Shown piece by piece: positions 34,213 to 43,453 of a stretch of 64,000 nt of DNA. Origin of the DNA: Paenibacillus silvae (GTDB taxonomy: Bacteria > Bacillota > Bacilli > Paenibacillales > Paenibacillaceae). Location: positions 8,551 through 72,550 of the forward strand of contig NZ_BMFU01000018.1 in assembly GCF_014639235.1 (NCBI RefSeq). The letters run 5' to 3'. The position numbers and the translations under genes were made by a program. Below the pieces are notes generated by a model that saw nothing but the letters and a program-made list of their open reading frames with translations, did no database searches and was not told where the DNA came from. The number at the start of each line of letters is the position of its first letter. The stretch's first letter is position 1.

Positions 34213-35847
34213 CTATTCTCCAGCCTCTCCTTGCACTGAACAGGTCAAAGGATACTCCTCCGCTCCTGCAGGCAAATCTATACGTATTCTTGTTCCTCCG
34301 TCCGGGTTAGTCCCCGCCTGGATCCTGCCTCCATGAACTTCTACAATACCTTTGCAGATGGCAAGGCCGAGCCCTGTTCCCGTAATATGCTGCGTAGATG
34401 GAGAGCGATAAAACTTATCAAAAATTTTATGCCGCTCCGCTTCCATAATTCCAATCCCCTGATCATCCACGATGAAGACTATCGAACCCTTGTTCATATC
34501 ATCACTCACCTGTATGGTCACCTTGCTTCCCTCAGGCGAATACTTGATCGCATTGCTAACGACATTCACCAGCACCTGCTCCAGCAGCACTTCATCTCCG
34601 TAAAAAAAGACCGGCTCCTCTGGCAGCTGCACCGTAACTTCTCGCTGAGGACTGAATTCCCTGATCTTCGCGAGCACAATGCTGATCATATCACCTGCAT
34701 CGCACCACTTACGGTTCAATTGCAGCATACCGCCCTCCAGACGCACCATCCCGAGCAGATTGGTCACCAGACGATTCATACGCAAAGCTCCATCGCGAAT
34801 GTTGCTCGTCAATTCTTTTCGATCCTCAGCTGTAAAAAGATGATCATTCTCGATCAGCCCCGTGGCCGAGCCGATAATCGCGGTCAGCGGTGTGCGCAGT
34901 TCATGGGACACGGAATCCAGCAGTGCGGTTCGTATCCGTTCCGATTCAGCAGTCACCTGAGCCAGGCGAGCCTCCTCCGCCAGCTTCACCCGCGCGATAG
35001 CTCCAGCCGCAAGACTGCCGCAGGCTTCCAGCAGCTGGCGATGCTCCCGCTGCTTCTCCATCTCGCTTGCGGTCATATCTACCGCCAGCACGCCATGGAT
35101 GTGATCCTCCGTCCGCAGCGGAATATACAGCCCGGAGGACTTCCCCAGCATAGGCGAACCTTGGCCTGCGATTTGCCCGCTTTTGTACACCCAACCCGCG
35201 ATCGCCAGTTCCGCGGACTGGCTTCCCCAGATATGCTTTTCCGAATCATCTGCTTCAGACCCACTGCTCACCCACAGCTTCAATTCCCCTTGCGAATCAG
35301 GCAGATACATGACCGCCGTGCTGCCCAGCATCCGTGATATATGGCTTGTCATGTTATCCAGTAAGGCATCCAGATCGCTAATCGCTGTAATCTGACGGCT
35401 CAGATCGTACAACGCATTTGTCGTTGCTTCACGTGATTTAACCCGATCCAGCTGCTGCCGCAATCGGCCTGCAAGGCTCGCCGTCATGATGGCAACAGCC
35501 AGGTATACGACAAACGAAATCAGATACCGCAAATCCTCTACCGTAAAACTTAAATATGGCGGGACAAAAAAGAAATCAAACATAATAACACTCAAGGTAG
35601 CGGCATAGACAGCTGGTCCCATTCCCCAAAATACGGCACTCACCAGTACGGGGAACAGGTGTACCAGAGCAACATTTACCAGATCATCACTCATGCCTAT
35701 GATATGAAGCAGCACAGTTAACAGAATGATGCCAAACGTAACCGATAGATAGGCAGGTACCCTTTTCCAGCGAAAATAAAACCGCATACGGCTCGAATCT
35801 CCGTCCTTTTCTGTGTGCTCAGACAAATTCATTCCCACCCGTTTCAT
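34213..35847 (-). CDS. KdpD kinase half (membrane, GAF, histidine kinase) encoded as a separate protein
   Basis: 544 residues. It corresponds to the C-terminal part of classical KdpD: four membrane helices in the KdpD arrangement (~33-125, including FGIILLTVLLHIIG and MFDFFFVPPYL), a GAF-like domain (~145-280), HisKA with SVSHELRTPLTAIIG (His at ~318) and HATPase with VVSNAIKYSPEGS, DDQGIGI and GTGLGLAICKG. The N-terminal KdpD and universal-stress domains are in the separate gene upstream. The start is uncertain; ATG 35847 has a weak ribosome binding site and the internal Met at residue 6 follows GGGTGGG. Confidence 0.88.
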   Translation of the reverse strand: MKRVGMNLSEHTEKDGDSSRMRFYFRWKRVPAYLSVTFGIILLTVLLHIIGMSDDLVNVALVHLFPVLVSAVFWGMGPAVYAATLSVIMFDFFFVPPYLSFTVEDLRYLISFVVYLAVAIMTASLAGRLRQQLDRVKSREATTNALYDLSRQITAISDLDALLDNMTSHISRMLGSTAVMYLPDSQGELKLWVSSGSEADDSEKHIWGSQSAELAIAGWVYKSGQIAGQGSPMLGKSSGLYIPLRTEDHIHGVLAVDMTASEMEKQREHRQLLEACGSLAAGAIARVKLAEEARLAQVTAESERIRTALLDSVSHELRTPLTAIIGSATGLIENDHLFTAEDRKELTSNIRDGALRMNRLVTNLLGMVRLEGGMLQLNRKWCDAGDMISIVLAKIREFSPQREVTVQLPEEPVFFYGDEVLLEQVLVNVVSNAIKYSPEGSKVTIQVSDDMNKGSIVFIVDDQGIGIMEAERHKIFDKFYRSPSTQHITGTGLGLAICKGIVEVHGGRIQAGTNPDGGTRIRIDLPAGAEEYPLTCSVQGEAGE

Positions 35848-35934
35848 CAGACAATTTCGATTCCATCTGCTTTCATAGATAATCCATCTTTAATTCATAG
35901 ACAATTCGTCTTCCACTGCTCTTCATTATCTTCA

Positions 35935-38262
35935 TTATTTATAGTCATCATCTGCCACAATCAATACATCCCGATGTCTCGACAGACGCACAAGCCGATT
36001 GACAACGGAGCCGGAGCCCCGATGACCATTCAGCCACCAGACTCGCTTCGCCTGCCCTACCACAAGCTGGGTTGCCTTCAATTCCGCAGCCTTGGCAGCA
36101 AGAATATCCGGAACTTCCCTCAACCTGGAGCTGTAGTGGATGTGAAAATAACCTCCAAGCCGAACCGTAAGCTGCTCCAAGCTGGATAGATGCTCCTGCA
36201 GCTCGCAGCTTATCGCTGTACCAATGTGCACATGATGGACATACCAGGCCGCCTTCAAACGATAAGCCATGCGAAAACCTCTGCGAATCAAGCGCTCGGC
36301 GTGACGGTCATTGCTGACACAGACAAACACGACCTCCTCCTGACGCCATGGACCCCTCAGTGTTCGTGGGGATTGCTGGGCTTCGAGCCGTTCATCCACG
36401 ACATCTGCAAGCTCTCGCAGGGCAAGTTCTCGCAGCGCAATCAGATTGCCCGTTCTGAAGAAATTCGCAAGCGCCTGCGGAACCTTGTCAGCTGCATAGA
36501 TTTTACCCTCTCGCATGCGCTGCCGCAAGGCCTCGGGGGCCACATCAATCAGCTGCACCTCGTCCGCCAATTGAATAATCCGGTCAGGAACAGTCTCACG
36601 CACCCGGACACCTGTAATATGCTCCACTGCATCATTCAAACTTTCAAGATGCTGTACATTCACGGTTGTAATAACAGATATGCCCGCATCCAGCAATTGC
36701 AGCACATCCTCATAACGCTTGTGCCAGGCACCACCAGGCACGTTCGTATGTGCCAGTTCATCCACCAGGACCACTTCAGGATGGCTTTGCAATATGGCCT
36801 CCGTATCCATCTCCTCCAGCTGCGTTCCTTGATACAAGCGCTTCACCCGCGGAACGATGGGAAGTGAGCCAATCTGCTTCACGGTGTCTGCCCTGCCATG
36901 CGTTTCAAGCATTCCGGTCTGTACGTCGATGCCTTTCCGCAGCAGATCGTTGCCCTCCCGCAGCATCATGTAGGTTTTGCCCACGCCCGGAGCAGCTCCG
37001 ATATAGATTTTGAACGTACCTCGGCGAATCAATCCAATCTTTTCCTTCATCTCCTGCTCGCTAAGTCGGCGGTAAGTCCGCGGTTCTGCATCGCTGACTT
37101 TGGCCGGAAGCACTCGTTCACCTTCACATGCTATCCGATCTGCCACCAGCAGCAGGTCCACCCCCTGTAATTGGCGAAGCAGAGAGTTAATAATGGAGCC
37201 TTGCCATATCTCTTGCCAGCGTGTACGCCGGGAATGCCCCATCACGATTCGGGTAATCTGCTGTTCTATTGCATAATTCGCCAATGCAGCGGGAATGTAG
37301 CGGCGATGCAGAATTGGCAGCTCCTGCATCTGTCCTCCGATTTTCTCCACCAGCTTTATCATGCTGCGGCGAAAAACAGCCGCCTCCTTGCTTAGCGGCT
37401 GTTTCATCTGACGGAACACAACAGCATGCAGACTCCCGTTTAATCTGCGAGCAATCTGGTGCCCACGCTGGATGTAGATCGAACCGCTCCATTGATACTG
37501 CGCAGAGACAAGAATACGCTCCATAATGCCTGTCGTGACAGGGAGGCCCAGCTCCTCCCGATGCTCACGCAAAGACTCATTAACACCTTCCGCTACCAGC
37601 TTCAACGCGAGCTCACGCAAAATCCCTACGTTACCTTGGCGGAATAATTCCTTATGATCATGATCTTGCAGATGTCCTTCGGCCAGGCGAATGAGTAAGG
37701 CCTCTGGCGTAACATCAATCAGCTTTACTTCATCCGCGAGCTCCAGCGTATCTGCAGGCACCGTGTGCATAGCTCTTACCCCCGTCAGCTGTCTCGCCAG
37801 CTCCGTGTAACCCTCCAGCTCATATACATTCACTGTCGTCATGACACTGATGTTATGTCGCAGCAAAAAGCGGATATCCTCCAGCCGGGTCGCGTGTGCT
37901 GCCCCCACCCGGTTCCGATGGGCAAGCCCGTCAACCAGTACAACCTCGGGATTGCGCACCAGCAAAGCATCCAGATTCAGATCCTTCATCTCTGCTCCAT
38001 CACTGCGTCTGATCCAGTGAATGCTGGGTACACGTTCAAGCTCGCCGAGCTGTTCTACCGTTTCCGGTCTTCTCATCGTGGACACAGCGCAAATTACGAC
38101 ATCTACGCCCTGCTCACGCAGATGGTTGCCGTCCCGAAGCATGTGATAGGTTTTGCCCGAACCACTGATTGGCCCGATGTAAATTTTAAGTGTACCCTCG
38201 TGCAGCTTCGAGATCATACGAAGCATCTCCTCAGGAGATTTGCGTTTGAAGCTGTCCTTCAC
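35935..38262 (-). CDS. Stand-alone KdpD sensor with tandem duplicated KdpD-USP modules
   Basis: 775 residues made of two copies of the KdpD N-terminal domain plus universal-stress (USP) domain, each about 380 residues, and no kinase domain. Copy 2 (~400-775) is canonical: GAAPGVGKTY Walker A and VVLVDELAHTN. Copy 1 (~10-395) is degenerate: GPISGSGKTY keeps the GKT, but LVDGLAHRN has lost the Glu and Thr of the second motif. Both copies share TTVNV and the LADEV and LIDVxPEAL motifs. No membrane segment, so it is cytoplasmic. It follows kdpC by 27 bases and starts with GTG behind GGAAGGAGG. It probably senses potassium or c-di-AMP for the separate kinase, with copy 1 regulatory. Confidence 0.85.
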   Translation of the reverse strand: MKDSFKRKSPEEMLRMISKLHEGTLKIYIGPISGSGKTYHMLRDGNHLREQGVDVVICAVSTMRRPETVEQLGELERVPSIHWIRRSDGAEMKDLNLDALLVRNPEVVLVDGLAHRNRVGAAHATRLEDIRFLLRHNISVMTTVNVYELEGYTELARQLTGVRAMHTVPADTLELADEVKLIDVTPEALLIRLAEGHLQDHDHKELFRQGNVGILRELALKLVAEGVNESLREHREELGLPVTTGIMERILVSAQYQWSGSIYIQRGHQIARRLNGSLHAVVFRQMKQPLSKEAAVFRRSMIKLVEKIGGQMQELPILHRRYIPAALANYAIEQQITRIVMGHSRRTRWQEIWQGSIINSLLRQLQGVDLLLVADRIACEGERVLPAKVSDAEPRTYRRLSEQEMKEKIGLIRRGTFKIYIGAAPGVGKTYMMLREGNDLLRKGIDVQTGMLETHGRADTVKQIGSLPIVPRVKRLYQGTQLEEMDTEAILQSHPEVVLVDELAHTNVPGGAWHKRYEDVLQLLDAGISVITTVNVQHLESLNDAVEHITGVRVRETVPDRIIQLADEVQLIDVAPEALRQRMREGKIYAADKVPQALANFFRTGNLIALRELALRELADVVDERLEAQQSPRTLRGPWRQEEVVFVCVSNDRHAERLIRRGFRMAYRLKAAWYVHHVHIGTAISCELQEHLSSLEQLTVRLGGYFHIHYSSRLREVPDILAAKAAELKATQLVVGQAKRVWWLNGHRGSGSVVNRLVRLSRHRDVLIVADDDYK

Positions 38263-38289
38263 ACCTGTATCCTCCTTCCCGAAGCCACC

Positions 38290-38853
38290 TTACTTTTCTG
38301 CATTTATCAAAGCCAGATTCAGTTCGTTAACGTTCACGCGTGGTTCACCGAATATGCCTAGCTGGCGGCCCTGCGTATGTCGCTTCACAAGCTCGGCAAG
38401 TTGCTGCTCGCTCAAACCTGTCGCTTGGCTAATCCGTGGAATCTGCACTTTAGCAGCCTCAGGTGACAAGTCGGGGTCAAGTCCCGATCCAGAACCCGTC
38501 ACCAGATCAGCCGGAATATGCTGCGTGGATGCAGGGTTCTGCTTGCGGAGAGCAGCCAGCTTTTCCTTCATCTCGGCAATATATTCCGGGGATGCAACAG
38601 CGCGATTAGACCCTGCCGATGCGGTTGCATCATAATTGGCGCTTGATGCCCGGGGCTGGAACAGCCCCGGCGATTTCACCTCCTGCGCGAGCAGAGAAGA
38701 ACCGATAATTTTTCCATCCTGTGTGATCAGACTACCATTCGCCTGAGCTGGAAACAGCCACTGCGCAACTCCCGTCGTCAGGAGAGGGTAGGCAAGACCA
38801 CAGAGTAACATCAGCACTACGGACAACCGCAAAGCGGGTATAAACATTTTCAT
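38290..38853 (-). CDS. kdpC: Potassium-transporting ATPase subunit KdpC
   Basis: About 187 residues: one N-terminal membrane helix (RLSVVLMLLCGLAYPL) followed by a periplasmic-type domain with the KdpC motifs GSxLLAQ, FQPRASSANYDA, SGSGLDPDLSPEAA and QIPRI. KdpC stabilises the KdpFABC complex. ATG 38853 is chosen because AGGA lies 10 bases upstream; GTG 38862 is an alternative start. Typical length. Confidence 0.93.
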   Translation of the reverse strand: MKMFIPALRLSVVLMLLCGLAYPLLTTGVAQWLFPAQANGSLITQDGKIIGSSLLAQEVKSPGLFQPRASSANYDATASAGSNRAVASPEYIAEMKEKLAALRKQNPASTQHIPADLVTGSGSGLDPDLSPEAAKVQIPRISQATGLSEQQLAELVKRHTQGRQLGIFGEPRVNVNELNLALINAEK

Positions 38854-38922
38854 ACATATCACGTCCTGAATAGATTTAATGGATCAATTCCAATCAAGCA
38901 GTCCGGCAACTTTCACCCTGAA

Positions 38923-41121
38923 TCACATCAAACCCGACAGCACCAGATCAATCAGCTTGATACCCACAAAAGGTACGATCACCCCACCTAAACCGTAAAT
39001 GAACACGTTACGCCCTAGCAGCCGTTCGGCAGACATTGCCCGATATTTCACGCCCTTCATGGCAATCGGGATCAACAACGGAATAATAATGGCGTTGAAA
39101 ATCAAGGCGGACAGGATTGCAGTCTGCGGGGATGCCAGTCTCATAATGTTCAGCGCCTGAAGCTGTGGCATGGCGAGAATGAACATGGCCGGAATGATGG
39201 CAAAATATTTGGCAATATCATTGGATATGGAAAAGGTCGTCAGCGCCCCGCGAGTAATGAGCAGCTGCTTGCCTATGGAGACGACCGATAGCAGCTTGGT
39301 CGGGTCAGAGTCCAGATCAATCATATTGGCCGCTTCCTTGGCCGCCATGGTTCCCGAGTTCATCGCCAGGCCAACATCGGCCTGCGCCAGAGCAGGAGCA
39401 TCATTGGTGCCATCACCCGTCATGGCGACGAGCTTGCCCTCCTGCTGCTCTTTTTTGATCGCTGCAATCTTGTCCTCGGGCTTCGCCTCCGCGATAAAAT
39501 CATCCACGCCCGCTTCAAGTGCAATCGTCGCTGCCGTAAGCGGGTTATCTCCTGTACACATTATGGTTTTGATGCCCATTGCACGCATCTCTGCAAATTT
39601 CTCCTTGAGTCCCGGCTTCACCGTGTCCTTCAAATAAATCACACCAAAGATACGATTATTGATCGCTACAGCCAGCGGTGTACCCCCGGCTTTGGCTATT
39701 CGTGCTGCCATCTCCTCCAGATCACCCGGTACACGGCCACCTTCAGAGACTACATACCGTTTGATTGCATCCACTGCGCCCTTGCGAATCCTCGTTCCAT
39801 CAGTCAAATTCAGACCAGACATCCGTGTCTCGGCGGTAAACTCCACACTCTCCGCTCCCGCGTAATGACTCTCCGCCCAGCTGTGCCCCTGCTTGCCTGC
39901 CAGCTCTACAACGGAACGGCCTTCGGGAGTCTCGTCTCTAACAGAAGCTTGAAGCGCCGCCTGAGCCAGTTCGGCTGTCGTCACACCTTGCACCGGGGTA
40001 AATTCGAAAGCCATACGATTGCCGTACGTAATCGTGCCTGTTTTGTCCAGAATCAACGTGTCAATGTCACCAGCGGCTTCCACCGCTTTGCCTGACATGG
40101 CGAGTACGTTAAACTGTGTCACCCGATCCATGCCTGCAATACCGATGGCCGACAGCAAGCCGCCGATCGTCGTCGGAATCAGGCAAACGAGCAGGGCAAT
40201 CAGGGTTGCCAGATCCAGATGAATGCCAAGATAATCGGCCATAGGAACCATCGTCACAATGACAATCAGGAAGATAAGCGTCAGCACAGCGAGCAGGGTT
40301 GTCAGCGCAATCTCGTTCGGTGTTTTCTGACGCTGTGCCCCTTCAACGAGGGAGATCATGCGATCCAGAAACGATTCACCCGGATCTGTCTGCACTCGCA
40401 TAATAATGTAGTCCGAAGTGACCCGTGTACCCCCGGTCACGGAAGAGAAATCACCGCCCGCTTCCTTGATAACCGGTGCAGATTCACCTGTAATGGCCGA
40501 TTCGTCGATAGAGGCCAGGCCTTCAACAATCTCCCCGTCCGTTGGAATGAGCTGACCTGCTTCCACGCGGACGAAATCCCCTTTTTTCAACTGGGTCGAA
40601 GCCACTTGTTTCAAAGTTCCGTCCTTCTGCACCAGATAGGCTAACGTCTCCGATTTGGTCTTGCGCAGTGTATCCGCCTGGGCTTTACCTCGCCCTTCTG
40701 CCAGTGCCTCGGCAAAGTTTGCAAATAGCAGCGTGAAGAGCAAAATGAAAAATACGGCTACGTTGTATCCCCGTCCTGCCTCAGACGCGGTGAATAGATT
40801 GGGATCAATACATAACAGCAGCGTGATGAACGTGCCGACCTCCACAATGAACATTACCGGATTTTTGATCATAACCATCGGATTGAGCTTTTTGAATGCA
40901 TCTCGGATCGCCTGGAGCAGCATCTGTTTGTCCAAAGACAAAGACCTCTTCGATCCAGGATCACGTTGTAGATTATTTTGGGGTTGATGCTGCGGCTCAA
41001 TATTTGTTTTGACCTTAGGCAACTCAGTGTCCGCATTCCATGTGCCATTATGCGTTATATTCTCTTCGGCATTAACCGTTCGCTGTATGTTTTGCTCCTT
41101 CTTACACTCCATTGCATTCAT
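38923..41121 (-). CDS. kdpB: Potassium-transporting ATPase ATP-binding subunit KdpB
   Basis: 732 residues, P-type ATPase. Phosphorylation motif LDKTGTITYGN, TGES loop (SAITGESAPV), and GDGTNDAPALAQADVG are intact, with membrane helices in the KdpB pattern. The N-terminus carries an extra hydrophilic extension of about 60-70 residues rich in Asn, Gln and charged residues (MNAMECKKEQNIQ start) that most KdpB proteins lack. The start is ATG 41121 because GGAGGTGG lies 8 bases upstream; the ATG at 41139 overlaps that ribosome binding site. Gap to kdpA is 117 bases. Confidence 0.93.
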   Translation of the reverse strand: MNAMECKKEQNIQRTVNAEENITHNGTWNADTELPKVKTNIEPQHQPQNNLQRDPGSKRSLSLDKQMLLQAIRDAFKKLNPMVMIKNPVMFIVEVGTFITLLLCIDPNLFTASEAGRGYNVAVFFILLFTLLFANFAEALAEGRGKAQADTLRKTKSETLAYLVQKDGTLKQVASTQLKKGDFVRVEAGQLIPTDGEIVEGLASIDESAITGESAPVIKEAGGDFSSVTGGTRVTSDYIIMRVQTDPGESFLDRMISLVEGAQRQKTPNEIALTTLLAVLTLIFLIVIVTMVPMADYLGIHLDLATLIALLVCLIPTTIGGLLSAIGIAGMDRVTQFNVLAMSGKAVEAAGDIDTLILDKTGTITYGNRMAFEFTPVQGVTTAELAQAALQASVRDETPEGRSVVELAGKQGHSWAESHYAGAESVEFTAETRMSGLNLTDGTRIRKGAVDAIKRYVVSEGGRVPGDLEEMAARIAKAGGTPLAVAINNRIFGVIYLKDTVKPGLKEKFAEMRAMGIKTIMCTGDNPLTAATIALEAGVDDFIAEAKPEDKIAAIKKEQQEGKLVAMTGDGTNDAPALAQADVGLAMNSGTMAAKEAANMIDLDSDPTKLLSVVSIGKQLLITRGALTTFSISNDIAKYFAIIPAMFILAMPQLQALNIMRLASPQTAILSALIFNAIIIPLLIPIAMKGVKYRAMSAERLLGRNVFIYGLGGVIVPFVGIKLIDLVLSGLM

Positions 41122-41238
41122 CGTGAATGCCACCTCCATACTGTACCTTCTTACTGAATCTTCCCAATGTATCTCTTACTGTATCTTCCAAATGCATCTT
41201 CTCACTGCATCTTTTTAAGGCATCTTTTTAACGTAAAT

Positions 41239-42918
41239 TCAGTGAACCATCGCCAGATGCTCGGCAATCGGACCGAGAGCAAGTGCAGGAAAAAACGTCA
41301 ATGCGCCCACCACAACAATCATCATGACCAGAATGCCGGCAAAGAGCGGGGTATGCGTCCTTAGTGTACCTGTAGTAACAGGCACAATCCGTTTTACGGC
41401 AAGTGAGCCTGCAATCGCTAGCATGGCGATCATCGAGACATATCTGCCCAGCAGCATGACGATACCGATCGCGATATTGTAAAAATCCGTATTGGCATTT
41501 AATCCGGCAAATGCCGATCCGTTATTGGCAGCCCCGGAGGCAAATGCGTACAGCACCTCGGCCAGCCCATGTGTTCCACCGTTGGAGATGGAAGCCACGG
41601 CCTCAGGCCGCATCAAGGCGAGCGCAGATGGTGCGAGAATAATTAACGGATGGATCAGCAAGGCGATACAGGCCAGCTTGATCTCTTTGCCTTCGATTTT
41701 TTTGCCCAGAAACTCCGGTGTCCGCCCCACCATCAGCCCGCAGATAAATACCGCAATGATCACATAGAGCAGGCCGTTTAACAGACCGACCCCCTTCCCG
41801 CCAAATACGTTGTTCAGCATCATCTGGGCAAGCGGAACCAGACCGCCAAGCGGAGTAAGCGACTCATGCATATTGTTGACCGAACCTGTCGTTGCCGCCG
41901 TGGTCACCGCCGTAAACAAAGCCGACTCGGGAATGCCAAACCGGACCTCTTTGCCCTCCATATTGCCCTGCAGTCCCGCAGCATCCAGCGCTGGCACACC
42001 TCGATACTCCGACACAAACACGGTTGTAAGCATGACGAGGAACAGGAAACCCATCGCCCCGAAAATGGCCCATCCCTGCTTCCGGTTGTTCACCATCAAG
42101 CCAAATGCATAGACGAGTGCTGTGGGAAGCAGCATCATACAAACGATATGCACCAGATTGCTCAGGGCCGTCGGATTCTCGAATGGATGCGCTGCGTTCG
42201 TGCCGAACCAGCCGCCACCATTGGTTCCGATATGTTTGATCGACTCCAGCGAAGCAACCAGACCGCGGGTAATCGTCTGCTGTGCACCCTCCAACGTCGT
42301 TGCATTCACCGCACCTGCCAGCGTCTGCGGCACTCCCTGGAACACAAGAAACAAGGCCACAACGAAGCTCAGCGGTAAAAAAATACGGGTAATCGACCGA
42401 ACCAGGTCGACATAAAAGTTGCCTAGATCATCCCTGCATCCCACCAGCCCGCGAATAAAGGCAATCGCTACGGCGAAGCCCGTAGCCGCCGATGTGAACA
42501 TTGGAAACGTCACGGCCAGCAGCTGCGATAGATACGAAAGGGCATTCTCGCCCGTATACGACTGCCAGTTCGTATTGGTCATAAACGATACCGCTGTATT
42601 AAACGCCTGCGCCGCAGGCATATTCTCGATTCCGTCCGGATTGAGCGGCAAAAACCTTTGCAGTCTCAGCACAAGAAACATCAGGATTAGCATGACCGCA
42701 TTGGAGGTGAGCACAGCGGCTGCGTATTGTTTCCACCCCATGGATTCTTCTTCCCGCACACCCATCAGCCGATATAACAATCGCTCCGGCCCGCCAAACA
42801 CACGATCAAGTCCTGTTCGCTGCCTGTCAAACACCTTCACCAGATAACTGCCTGCCGGCTTTACCAGCAGCAAAATGATCAGCAACGTTACTACAACTTG
42901 CACTACACCGATACCCAT
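41239..42918 (-). CDS. kdpA: Potassium-binding subunit KdpA
   Basis: 559 residues, about ten membrane helices, superfamily of potassium transporters. Selectivity-filter-like Gly-rich segments are seen: FMTNTNWQSYTGE, GTNGGGWFGTNAAHPFENP and TTAATTGSVNNM. Forms the potassium pathway of KdpFABC. GGGAGGA lies about 9 bases before ATG. Complete length. The gap of 93 bases to kdpF is on the same transcript. Confidence 0.94.
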   Translation of the reverse strand: MGIGVVQVVVTLLIILLLVKPAGSYLVKVFDRQRTGLDRVFGGPERLLYRLMGVREEESMGWKQYAAAVLTSNAVMLILMFLVLRLQRFLPLNPDGIENMPAAQAFNTAVSFMTNTNWQSYTGENALSYLSQLLAVTFPMFTSAATGFAVAIAFIRGLVGCRDDLGNFYVDLVRSITRIFLPLSFVVALFLVFQGVPQTLAGAVNATTLEGAQQTITRGLVASLESIKHIGTNGGGWFGTNAAHPFENPTALSNLVHIVCMMLLPTALVYAFGLMVNNRKQGWAIFGAMGFLFLVMLTTVFVSEYRGVPALDAAGLQGNMEGKEVRFGIPESALFTAVTTAATTGSVNNMHESLTPLGGLVPLAQMMLNNVFGGKGVGLLNGLLYVIIAVFICGLMVGRTPEFLGKKIEGKEIKLACIALLIHPLIILAPSALALMRPEAVASISNGGTHGLAEVLYAFASGAANNGSAFAGLNANTDFYNIAIGIVMLLGRYVSMIAMLAIAGSLAVKRIVPVTTGTLRTHTPLFAGILVMMIVVVGALTFFPALALGPIAEHLAMVH

Positions 42919-43011
42919 ATCTGTATATCCTCCCTAATCAACCTCAACATTGCCCTGACCTTTATATCCCTATCTCCGCTCGTTTTTCGGTGCATTGTCC
43001 GAACAGCTGCC

Positions 43012-43089
43012 TCAAAATTTCTCAGGCTTCACCAGCACATACCCGAGATAGATGATCAATCCAAGCACAAGCATGCCGATAAAAATCAT
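43012..43089 (-). CDS. kdpF: KdpF small membrane subunit
   Basis: 25 residues: MIFIGMLVLGLIIYLGYVLV followed by KPEKF. One membrane helix and the Lys-Pro-Glu-Lys-Phe tail typical of KdpF. KdpF stabilises the KdpABC complex. GGGAGGG lies about 12 bases before ATG. It is too short for routine gene callers, but position and sequence match. Confidence 0.85.
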   Translation of the reverse strand: MIFIGMLVLGLIIYLGYVLVKPEKF

Positions 43090-43113
43090 GATTCGAGCTC
43101 ACCCTCCCTGCCC

Positions 43114-43200
43114 TCAGGCCTTCTCGCAAAATTTCACAAATCCCCAGAACACTACAAATAACAGGAGAATCAGTCCAACCATCGTTGCATCATTGACCAT
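43114..43200 (-). CDS. Second kdp micropeptide, single membrane helix
   Basis: 28 residues: MVNDATMVGLILLLFVVFWG then FVKFCEKA. One membrane helix of KdpF-like size with an N-terminal polar cap and C-terminal charge. It lies 24 bases upstream of kdpF on the same strand, with GAGAGGATGAAGGG upstream of ATG. It is not a KdpF copy by sequence, but the FVKFCEKA tail echoes the KPEKF tail. An extra subunit or regulator of Kdp is possible; expression is unproven. Confidence 0.55.
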   Translation of the reverse strand: MVNDATMVGLILLLFVVFWGFVKFCEKA

Positions 43201-43288
43201 GCGCCCTTCATCCTCTCTACCGTTCAGATGGACAATATAAATTCAAGCCTGAGTCTGCCTTGCTACAGTCAAAATCGTATTACGAAAC

Positions 43289-43331
43289 GCTGTAAAAAGG
43301 GGGTAAAGATATGCCGCCACTGCTGTAAAAA
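43289..43331 (-). promoter_or_regulatory. Direct repeat upstream of kdp, possible KdpE site
   Basis: GCTGTAAAAA occurs at 43289-43298 and 43322-43331, 33 bases (about three helix turns) apart. On the minus strand this is TTTTTACAGC, similar in character to the T-rich TTTACA sites bound by KdpE. I did not find a convincing -35/-10 pair. Confidence 0.35.
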
Positions 43332-43342
43332 AAGCGTAAAAA

Positions 43343-43383
43343 AGACCCGTTCTTCTCAGCGGCAAGCTGAAAAAAACGGGTCT
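43343..43383 (-). terminator. Intrinsic terminator of the ImmA/IrrE operon
   Basis: AGACCCGTT pairs with AACGGGTCT around a CTCAGC/GCTGA inner stem. On the minus strand it is followed by TTTTTTACGC. It separates the protease operon from kdp. Confidence 0.85.
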
Positions 43384-43453
43384 CTCGTAAATATGGAGAA
43401 ATCTGAGCCAGATTGGCGCTTCCTTCATTTGTAGAACTTCAGGTGATACTATT

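Noticed and set aside
34333..35337. 334-codon open frame on the plus strand
   Set aside because: Antisense to the histidine kinase half of KdpD, with no motif of its own.
35848..35934. Frameshift splitting an intact KdpD gene
   Set aside because: The sensor gene ends in a complete USP domain, and 87 bases separate it from a kinase that starts cleanly with its own Met. A true split fits better than a sequencing error.
43205..43342. c-di-AMP (ydaO-type) riboswitch in the kdp leader, as in other firmicutes
   Set aside because: I looked for its conserved core sequences and did not find them in this short leader.
43228..43434. 68-codon open frame on the plus strand in the kdp/ImmA gap
   Set aside because: It reads across the terminator hairpin and the direct repeats, is Lys-rich by composition and has no ribosome binding site.
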